The position numbers and the translations under genes were made by a program. Below the pieces are notes generated by a model, which was not told the origin of the DNA, made no database searches, and worked only from the letters and a program-made list of their open reading frames with translations. A stretch of 64,000 nucleotides of DNA, taken from positions 1,922,740 to 1,986,739 of the forward strand of contig NZ_CP015029.1 of NCBI RefSeq assembly GCF_011455495.1, written 5' to 3'. Within the stretch, counting starts at the first letter, position 1. The number at the start of each line of letters is the position of its first letter. Shown one piece after another: positions 57,796 to 64,000 of the stretch. This DNA comes from Frederiksenia canicola (GTDB lineage Bacteria; Pseudomonadota; Gammaproteobacteria; Enterobacterales; Pasteurellaceae).

Positions 57796-58110
57796 TTAAT
57801 AAAACCCGCCAAATCCAATGCCAATACTTCCACCTGAGCGAGGATTTCCCCACGCCCTTTCATATCCTATGTGGGGAACTAAAACAGGCACTCTTTCATA
57901 GTGGTGATACACCTGCACTTTTGGCTTACGATCACTGTGATTTAAATCACTGTCATCAAAATGTGTCGCTGGTCCAACGGTTTTCCCACTAGCAATTTTT
58001 TGTTGGTACTCTTCAACTGCTTTCATATCCATTGGTACACTGCTCTGTTGTGGGGGGGTAGAACACGCACATAAACCGCACACGAACAAAGTCACTATTA
58101 TTTTGTTCAT
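57796..58110 (-). CDS. Small putative lipoprotein
   Basis: 104 residues; no family recognised. Signal peptide MNKIIVTLFVCGLCAC with a lipobox ending at Cys 16, then a polar stretch, a Tyr/His/Val-rich block (KVQVYHHYERVPVLVPH) and a Gly-rich end (GGSIGIGFGGFY). Probably anchored in the membrane. 11 bases separate it from the hydrolase gene upstream. Confidence 0.7.
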   Translation of the reverse strand: MNKIIVTLFVCGLCACSTPPQQSSVPMDMKAVEEYQQKIASGKTVGPATHFDDSDLNHSDRKPKVQVYHHYERVPVLVPHIGYERAWGNPRSGGSIGIGFGGFY

Positions 58111-58121
58111 CTTCTTAACTC

Positions 58122-58667
58122 CTATCTATTCAATTTTTCTAAAAACTCCGCAGTTGAAAGAATTGTTGCAAATTCGTCATTTAATGTCGCAATATTGATT
58201 TTATGAATATCTTCTGCTGAGATCTCTTCCCCATTTGGCATTTTTAATGGAAAAGAGGCTGTTGCATCTTCAATTAAGGTTACATTAAAACCTAGATTTG
58301 ATGCCATTCTCGTAGTGGTTGAAACACAATGTGGGAGTGTTAAGCCTACAATGGTTAAATCCGTAATCCCCTGTTGTTTCAAGTATTGCTCTAAATCAGT
58401 ACCAATAAATGCACTATTGACTCGTTTTCGAAATACTTTTTCATTTATTTGCGGTGTAAAACCTTGCTTAAAGCCCTGCCCAGTTGTGATATGAAAGCAA
58501 GACAGAGGATTATCTGAAATATGCTGAATATGGATCACCCGTAGCTTCTGTTGGCGAAAAAAATCGAGTAAACACAACATATTTTGTTCCGCTAATGGAT
58601 TATTTCTTTTCCCCCATTTTGGATCAAAGAATGCTTGTTGGACATCAATTAAAATAAGTGCGTTCAT
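58122..58667 (-). CDS. Isochorismatase-family cysteine hydrolase
   Basis: 181-residue cytosolic hydrolase with the Asp-Lys-Cys triad: Asp 8 in LILIDVQQAFFD, Lys near 101 in EKVFRKRVNSAF, Cys near 133 in LTLPHCVSTTTRMA. Members act on nicotinamide, ureidoacrylate, N-carbamoyl substrates or isochorismate; with nadV in the genome, nicotinamidase is conceivable, but key metal-site His residues were not confirmed. Followed by the small lipoprotein gene. Confidence 0.8.
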   Translation of the reverse strand: MNALILIDVQQAFFDPKWGKRNNPLAEQNMLCLLDFFRQQKLRVIHIQHISDNPLSCFHITTGQGFKQGFTPQINEKVFRKRVNSAFIGTDLEQYLKQQGITDLTIVGLTLPHCVSTTTRMASNLGFNVTLIEDATASFPLKMPNGEEISAEDIHKINIATLNDEFATILSTAEFLEKLNR

Positions 58668-58687
58668 TTTATACCTTAAAATAAAAA

Positions 58688-58710
58688 AAGGACGTTTAAA
58701 AAACGTCCTT
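58688..58710. terminator. Terminator after rplT
   Basis: AAGGACGTTT (58688-58697), loop AAA, AAACGTCCTT (58701-58710); the minus strand continues into a T-run. Confidence 0.88.
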
Positions 58711-58729
58711 ATTCTCTATTCTTTAAAAA

Positions 58730-59125
<396 letters not shown>

Positions 59126-59170
59126 TTAAAACTAAAATTAACTAACCGTACGTTGTACTTAATCAAACGC

Positions 59171-59368
59171 TTATGCGTATGGCAAGCACGCAACTACTAA
59201 AACTTGGTCTGCTTTCGCTACCATGGATTTATGACGTAAGTGACGTTTACGTTTAGTGGTTTTCTTAGTCAAAATGTGACGTAAGTGAGATTGTTTACGT
59301 TTGAAACCGCCTGAAGCTGTTTTTTTGAAACGCTTAGCAGCACCACGTACTGTTTTGATTTTTGGCAT
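59171..59368 (-). CDS. rpmI: 50S ribosomal protein L35
   Basis: 65-residue basic ribosomal protein: [19 protein letters not shown] start, [20 protein letters not shown] near 27. It begins the rpmI-rplT unit. infC, which normally precedes it directly, is about 1.75 kb upstream beyond an opposite-strand gene, so this pair depends on its own promoter. Confidence 0.97.
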
Positions 59369-59576
59369 TGTTTAATAACTCCGCATTGTTTGTTTAAAAT
59401 TAGCCATTAGGCGAAACTTGCAAAAAAATATTGAAATTTAACCGCTTGTTTACTTGACTGCACTAATGACACAATGAAAGCGATTTTCATCACGGCAAGT
59501 CGAAACTTGCAAAGCAAATCAGGCTGCGAAATATGCCTGTGGATTGCTTAATTTCCCTTTAAAGGGAAACTTGAGA
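59369..59576 (-). promoter_or_regulatory. Structured leader of rpmI-rplT
   Basis: About 200 bases of untranslated leader on the minus strand. It holds the 18-bp palindrome TTTCCCTTTAAAGGGAAA (59552-59569) close to the predicted transcription start, a GCAAGT-TTCG-ACTTGC stem with a UUCG loop (59495-59510), a 13-base direct repeat (CGAAACTTGCAAA at 59412-59424 and 59501-59513) and an uptake signal. It could carry the L20 autoregulatory site, but this is inference. Confidence 0.45.
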
Positions 59577-59604
59577 AGTATACTGTTTTTTTTTATTTTT
59601 TCAA
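59577..59604 (-). promoter_or_regulatory. Promoter of rpmI-rplT
   Basis: On the minus strand: -35 TTGAAA (59604-59599), 16-base spacer, -10 TATACT (59582-59577) next to an A-rich stretch. Near-consensus sigma-70 elements placed to transcribe rpmI. Confidence 0.7.
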
Positions 59605-59709
59605 TATAATTACAAAAATTTGTCGTTCTTTTAGAAATGATGTGATAAAAATATCAGAATGTAATACTACTTATATGTATTATGCTGAAGTCTATTTAGA
59701 GGAATCCTT

Positions 59710-61083
59710 ATGGAAACTAAATTCATAGCTATTATGGCCCTAGGACTATCTTGTGTAATGCCTAGCCAAGCTAATGTTGATCCTATTCGTGCTGGGGCCG
59801 TTATCGGTGGCGTGATAGTAATGGGATCGGTAAGTGAAGCAAAATGTCGTTTTGCCGATAGAGAATTTAATGCGATGGAAGTCAAATCACCGTATCTCAA
59901 CTTATCGACATCCACACTTAAGCAAGCAAAATCGGCTTCTAAAGGAGCTAGATTAAAGGTAAAAGGAAAAGTATTTCCTCAAAATAGCATTGTGGCTGAT
60001 GCTTTGTGGAATGAACTGCTACTCAAAGATGAAGAAGAAAGTTTGAATGTGGTGTTAAGTAATAACATTGTGTGTGGAGTAAGTCCTACCCCTTATCAAG
60101 GAGAAAACGTTTATTTTTATGGTCAGAAAAATGCACAAGGTGGGCTAGATGTAGAGTATTGGACACCACAAAATCCATTAGAACGCCAATCTTGGAATTA
60201 TAAGACAGAATACGATTACCCTAGCTTTCAAGTTTTGGAGCAAACGGCTCAACAAGTTGATTCTGATTATGTTCAATTTTTATTAGCTAAAGCTTATTAC
60301 GACGGCAAATTAGTCAACAAAAATGACCAAAAAGCATTTGAATGGGCAAAAAAATCTTACGAAAAACAAAGAGTTCGTTATAAAGATGGACGCTATTTTT
60401 TTGCAGGTCCCCTACTTGGTTTGCTTTATGCTGAAGGCAAAGGCACCCAACAAAACTTTAAGCAAGCCAAGGTTTTGTTAGAAAAAACGCATCAATATCT
60501 CGATCACCATTCTCATGAAATATCAGGTTTCGAGGAGTTATACGGCAAAGCTATCTACACTTATGGAATGATGTATTATCAGGGCAATGGGGTAAAAAAA
60601 GATCCTGATAAAGCACTAGACATTTTAAGTGTGGTAATAGATAAAAAACAAGAATATGCACCAAAATCCAAAGAGGCAGAAACATTATATCGCAATCTCT
60701 ATGCTGAAAAACATAGAACGCCATACTCCCCAGATAGCATGCATATTGCACATTTTTATAGTGTAGCACTATCGCAATATCATAAAGGTGAACACGCTAA
60801 AGCTTTAGATACATTTGAAAAATTAGGAAAAGAGGGCGATACAGATAGTCAAGTAATGGCTGGTTTGATTCATTATGAAAGCGACATTGTTCCCCAAAAT
60901 ATTCCTAAAGCAAAAGAATGGTATTTAAAAGCGTTCAAATATAAACACCCTAAAGCTGCTTATAATTTGGCTGTGCTTTATTATAATGAAGAAGATAGCA
61001 CTAAAAAGGCAAAATATTATTACCAAAAAGCCTGTGAATGGGGAGAAAAAGCTGCATGTAGAGAAGCAAAAGAACTTAAATAG
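59710..61083 (+). CDS. Secreted Sel1-repeat (TPR-like) protein inserted between infC and rpmI
   Basis: 457 residues, preceded by GAGGA. A signal peptide (MAL...PSQA, about 1-21) is followed by a hydrophobic Gly-rich stretch (AGAVIGGVIVMGS), an N-terminal region of unknown fold (about 45-165), and Sel1-like repeats from about 190 to 455 (AKAYYDGKLVNKNDQKAFEW, LLYAEGKGTQQNFKQAKVL, MMYYQGNGVKKDPDKAL, YNLAVLYYNEEDSTKKAKYY). Sel1 proteins serve as protein-binding scaffolds. It lies on the opposite strand within what is normally the thrS-infC-rpmI-rplT operon and is AT-rich, suggesting insertion. Function unknown. Confidence 0.85.
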   Translation: METKFIAIMALGLSCVMPSQANVDPIRAGAVIGGVIVMGSVSEAKCRFADREFNAMEVKSPYLNLSTSTLKQAKSASKGARLKVKGKVFPQNSIVADALWNELLLKDEEESLNVVLSNNIVCGVSPTPYQGENVYFYGQKNAQGGLDVEYWTPQNPLERQSWNYKTEYDYPSFQVLEQTAQQVDSDYVQFLLAKAYYDGKLVNKNDQKAFEWAKKSYEKQRVRYKDGRYFFAGPLLGLLYAEGKGTQQNFKQAKVLLEKTHQYLDHHSHEISGFEELYGKAIYTYGMMYYQGNGVKKDPDKALDILSVVIDKKQEYAPKSKEAETLYRNLYAEKHRTPYSPDSMHIAHFYSVALSQYHKGEHAKALDTFEKLGKEGDTDSQVMAGLIHYESDIVPQNIPKAKEWYLKAFKYKHPKAAYNLAVLYYNEEDSTKKAKYYYQKACEWGEKAACREAKELK

Positions 61084-61109
61084 CAAAAGCAGCCGATAGG
61101 CTGCTTTTG
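61084..61109. terminator. Bidirectional terminator between the Sel1 gene and infC
   Basis: CAAAAGCAGCC (61084-61094), loop GATA, GGCTGCTTTTG (61099-61109), then a T-rich run. It ends both convergent transcripts, so infC mRNA does not normally reach rpmI. Confidence 0.9.
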
Positions 61110-61119
61110 TACTTTTTTA

Positions 61120-61662
61120 TTATTTTTTCTTAGGGGCTAACACCATGACGGCTTGACGCCCCTCCAATTTACCTGGTGCAGATTCTACGATAGAAATGTC
61201 GGCTAAATCGTTTTTAACACGCTCTAATACCTCTAAACCAATATCTTGGTGAGCCATTTCACGACCACGGAAGCGAACGGTAATTTTGGCTTTGTCCCCA
61301 TCTTCTAAAAAGCGAATCAGACTGCGTAGTTTTACCTGATAGTCCCCTTCGTCTGTGCCTGGACGGAATTTAATTTCCTTCACTTGCACAACTTTCTGTT
61401 TTTTCTTCTGCTCTTTCGCGGCTTTTTCTTTCTCGTAAATGAACTTACCATAGTTCATAATGCGACAAACAGGCGGCTCGGCATTTGGGCTGATTTCAAC
61501 TAAATCTAACTCTGCTTCTTCCGCCTTAGCTAAAGCCACTTGCAATGAAACGATTCCCAATTGTTCGCCATCTTGATCAGTTAAACGAACTTCCTTTACA
61601 CCACGAATCTCATCATTGAGACGATGTGCACGATTTGTCTGAACACGTTTTACAGGTTTAAT
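61120..61662 (-). CDS. infC: Translation initiation factor IF-3, AUU start
   Basis: IF-3 binds the 30S subunit and checks the start codon. The real start is ATT at 61662 (minus strand), with AGAGGA about 8 bases upstream; the first residues are [20 protein letters not shown], as in IF-3. This gives 180 residues, the E. coli length, while starting at the TTG at 61560 would cut off the first 34. Rare AUU start codons allow IF-3 to repress its own translation, well known for infC. Blocks: [18 protein letters not shown] near 58, [17 protein letters not shown] near 88. Confidence 0.94.
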   Translation of the reverse strand: MKPVKRVQTNRAHRLNDEIRGVKEVRLTDQDGEQLGIVSLQVALAKAEEAELDLVEISPNAEPPVCRIMNYGKFIYEKEKAAKEQKKKQKVVQVKEIKFRPGTDEGDYQVKLRSLIRFLEDGDKAKITVRFRGREMAHQDIGLEVLERVKNDLADISIVESAPGKLEGRQAVMVLAPKKK

Positions 61663-61812
61663 AGTACTATTCCTCTAGTAAATTTTTATTACGATCATAC
61701 CGCTTGCAGAAGATATGATTTCGGGTTTGCTTACTGTCCAGCAAGACAAAAAACGGGCGAAATTCTACGAAATTTCGACTGGTTATGCAATAGTCAGTCA
61801 CACATTTCCATA

Positions 61813-61841
61813 AAAAATGCGGTCAAAACGACCGCATTTTT
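61813..61841. terminator. Hairpin directly after thrS
   Basis: AAAAATGCGGTC (61813-61824), loop AAAAC, GACCGCATTTTT (61830-61841), one base from the thrS stop. It likely ends or attenuates thrS transcripts, leaving infC to a promoter in 61663-61812. The stem carries a GCGGTC core but not the full uptake signal. Confidence 0.85.
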
Positions 61842-61842
61842 C

Positions 61843-63780
61843 TTACTCTTCTCCCTCACCAAACAGTTTCAACTCACGCTGTTTGATTTGATTTTTGAGC
61901 ATTTCGGTAAACTCTGCCACGGTGAAGGTGCCGAGATCCGCACCTTTACGAGTACGCACTGCCACCTTGCCCACTTCGATTTCTTTATCGCCACAGACTA
62001 ACATATACGGCACACGGCGTAGGGTGTGTTCACGGATTTTAAAGCCCACTTTTTCGTTACGCAGATCGGCTTTAACACGAATACCTGCATCAGAAAGGGC
62101 TTTCACCACGCTTTGAACATAATCCGCTTGGCTGTCGGTGATGTTCATCACGACCGCTTGAGTTGGGGCAAGCCACGCAGGGAAGAAACCTGCATATTCT
62201 TCGGTGATGATACCGATGAAACGCTCTAGTGAGCCTAAAATCGCACGATGGATCATCACAGGCGTTTTGCGATCGTTATCTTCTGCCACATAAGACGCAT
62301 TTAAACGCTCTGGTAGGAAGAAGTCGAGCTGAATCGTACCGCACTGCCAAGCACGATCTAAGCTATCGTGTAGGGTGAACTCAATTTTCGGCCCATAGAA
62401 TGCCCCTTCTCCTTCTTGGATTTCATATTCCAAGCCATTTGCCACTAATGCAGCCGCTAGGTCAGCTTCCGCTTTCGCCCACATTTCATCGGTACCGATG
62501 CTGTTTTCTGGACGAGTGGAAAGTTTCACCTTGATATTTTCAAAGCCAAAGGTACTGTAAATGTCATATACCATTTTGATGCACGAAGTCACTTCGCTTT
62601 CTACTTGTTCTGGGGTACAGAAAATATGGGCATCGTCTTGAGTGAAACCACGCACACGCATAATGCCATGTAATGAACCTGATGGCTCATTACGGTGGCA
62701 AGAACCAAATTCCGCCATACGCAACGGTAAATCACGGTAAGACTTTAAACCTTGGTTGAAGATCTGAATGTGACCAGGGCAGTTCATCGGTTTGATCGCA
62801 TATTCACGATTTTCTGATGAAGTGGTAAACATCAAATCACCGTAGTTTTGCCAGTGACCGGTTTTTTCCCACAACACTCTATCCATCATAAATGGACCTT
62901 TCACTTCTTGATAATCGTACTGTTTTAACTTGGTACGCACAAAAGTTTCAAGTTCGCGGAAAATTGTCCAGCCATCATTGTGCCAGAACACCATACCGGG
63001 TGCTTCTTCTTGCATATGGAATAAATCTAACGCTTTACCGATTTTACGGTGGTCACGTTTTGCGGCTTCTTCTAAGCGATGCAAATAGTCCGCAAGCTGT
63101 TTTTTGTCTGCCCAAGCGGTACCATAAATGCGTTGTAACATTTTGTTTTTGCTGTCGCCACGCCAGTAAGCTCCCGCCACTTTCATAATTTTGAAGTGGT
63201 GGCAAAAACGCATATTTGGCACGTGTGGGCCACGGCACATATCAATATATTCTTCGTGATGATATAAGGCTGGTTGATCATCCTTAGCGATATTTTCATC
63301 TAAAATCGCCATTTTGTACGGCTCGCCACGGGCTTCAAAGGTATCACGGGCAGTTTGCCAGCTGCCGACTTTTTTCACCACATCGTAGTTGGTTTTCGCC
63401 AACTCCAACATCCGTTTTTCAATATTATCTAAATCTTCTTGGGTTAACGAACGGTCTAAATCCACATCGTAGTAGAAACCGTTGTCGATGGTCGGGCCGA
63501 TCGCCATTTTCACATCTGGGAAAAGCTGTTTGATCGCATGACCTAATAAGTGAGCCGTTGAGTGACGGATAATTTCCAAACCGTCTTCATCTTTGGCGGT
63601 AATAATTTCAAGGGTTGCATCTTCACTGATAATGTCTGATGCATCACGACGTACACCGTTCACACGCCCAGCAATGGTTGCTTTGGCAAGACCTGCACCG
63701 ATACTTTGAGCAACGTCTAAGACTGAAACTGGATTATCAAACTGGCGTTGTGAGCCATCTGGAAGGGTAATAATTGGCAT
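61843..63780 (-). CDS. thrS: Threonyl-tRNA synthetase
   Basis: Class II synthetase charging tRNA-Thr with editing of Ser. The ATG at 63780 follows AAGGAAACATT; 645 residues ([19 protein letters not shown]). Order: TGS domain (1-60), editing domain with [17 protein letters not shown] near 74-90, catalytic domain with zinc ligand Cys in [10 protein letters not shown] near 333 and motif 2 [15 protein letters not shown] near 360, motif 3 [14 protein letters not shown] near 512, and a C-terminal anticodon-binding domain. First gene of the thrS-infC region. Confidence 0.97.
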   Translation of the reverse strand: MPIITLPDGSQRQFDNPVSVLDVAQSIGAGLAKATIAGRVNGVRRDASDIISEDATLEIITAKDEDGLEIIRHSTAHLLGHAIKQLFPDVKMAIGPTIDNGFYYDVDLDRSLTQEDLDNIEKRMLELAKTNYDVVKKVGSWQTARDTFEARGEPYKMAILDENIAKDDQPALYHHEEYIDMCRGPHVPNMRFCHHFKIMKVAGAYWRGDSKNKMLQRIYGTAWADKKQLADYLHRLEEAAKRDHRKIGKALDLFHMQEEAPGMVFWHNDGWTIFRELETFVRTKLKQYDYQEVKGPFMMDRVLWEKTGHWQNYGDLMFTTSSENREYAIKPMNCPGHIQIFNQGLKSYRDLPLRMAEFGSCHRNEPSGSLHGIMRVRGFTQDDAHIFCTPEQVESEVTSCIKMVYDIYSTFGFENIKVKLSTRPENSIGTDEMWAKAEADLAAALVANGLEYEIQEGEGAFYGPKIEFTLHDSLDRAWQCGTIQLDFFLPERLNASYVAEDNDRKTPVMIHRAILGSLERFIGIITEEYAGFFPAWLAPTQAVVMNITDSQADYVQSVVKALSDAGIRVKADLRNEKVGFKIREHTLRRVPYMLVCGDKEIEVGKVAVRTRKGADLGTFTVAEFTEMLKNQIKQRELKLFGEGEE

Positions 63781-64000
63781 AATGTTTCCTTTACAGTGGT
63801 AGCCCATACGAGAGGCTACTTGTTCATTAAATAGTTGATGAAATAAAAAACCGCCTACAAGCGGTCGGATTCTTGCAAAATTTTGCAAATTTACTCTACG
63901 CTCGTTCCCACAATGAACGATCAAAAGTGACCAAATTTTAGCATAAAATCTTGTGGAAGAGCAAAGTTCAAGCACTTACAAGCGGTCAGTTTCGGCAAAA
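63781..64000. other. Upstream region of thrS with uptake signals
   Basis: Contains two uptake signals in the plus orientation (63857 with TTGCAAAATTTTGCAAATTT after it, and 63978), and a small ACCGC/GCGGT inverted repeat. The thrS promoter and any ThrRS-binding leader must lie here, but no clear consensus was identified. Confidence 0.4.

Overview
This 64-kb window is chromosomal DNA of a member of the Pasteurellaceae. The main evidence is the very frequent ACAAGCGGT uptake-signal core, on both strands and usually followed by an AT-rich stretch with TTTGCAAA. This is the 'Apl-type' DNA uptake sequence of the Actinobacillus/Mannheimia/Bibersteinia branch, not the Haemophilus AAGTGCGGT type. Gene content agrees: close relatives of E. 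coli housekeeping genes, an lsg-like lipooligosaccharide (LOS) sialylation cluster, nadV (V-factor-independent NAD synthesis), and no nadD after holA. The species cannot be fixed from sequence alone. No rRNA, tRNA, CRISPR array, prophage or insertion sequence was recognised.

Layout. 1-3.7 kb: leuS (5' end outside the window), lptE, holA. 3.65-10.7 kb (minus strand): maf, then a tightly coupled, AT-rich LOS/sialylation cluster running from neuA through a Wzx flippase, a GT52 sialyltransferase, a GT25 transferase, a Wzy-like polymerase/ligase and two GT2 transferases. 10.8-18.9 kb: elyC-like gene, thiI, a His-rich TonB receptor (ZnuD-like), a stand-alone efflux outer-membrane lipoprotein, a frameshifted small membrane gene, gmk, gpt. 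19-26 kb: pepD, rseA/rpoE, lnt/corC, a UPF0319 protein, a sirtuin. 26-32 kb: prfB with its programmed frameshift, a DUF1007/NicO metal-transport pair, an AGCS symporter, nadV. 32-39 kb: gmhB, bcp, moeA, marC, yheS, an M15 peptidase, menC. 39-44 kb (minus): a lipoprotein, then ubiI, rapZ, ptsN, lptB, lptA, lptC. 44-48 kb: two tandem potD genes and rng. 48-55.5 kb: DUF417 gene, S51 peptidase, ycaO, ytfJ, yajC-secD-secF. 55.6-58.7 kb: YgjV-like gene, an orphan ABC permease/ATPase pair, a small lipoprotein, an isochorismatase-family hydrolase. 58.7-63.8 kb: rplT, rpmI, then an opposite-strand Sel1-repeat gene that splits the usual operon, infC (AUU start) and thrS.

Several groups act together in the envelope: lptE, lptC-lptA-lptB and gmhB (LPS core synthesis and export), the LOS glycosyltransferase cluster, lnt (lipoprotein acylation), yajC-secDF (secretion) and rpoE-rseA (envelope stress). 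A second theme is metal and cofactor uptake: the His-rich TonB receptor, the DUF1007/NicO pair, potD and nadV.

The points most worth follow-up are: the Sel1-repeat gene that separates infC from rpmI-rplT, together with a new promoter and structured leader for rpmI; a small membrane/coiled-coil gene broken by one extra base; inverted uptake-signal pairs that share one central TTTGCAAA palindrome and sit after genes as likely terminators; and a single efflux outer-membrane gene with a TetR-type operator. No clearly new multi-gene system (defence, RiPP, secretion) was identified.
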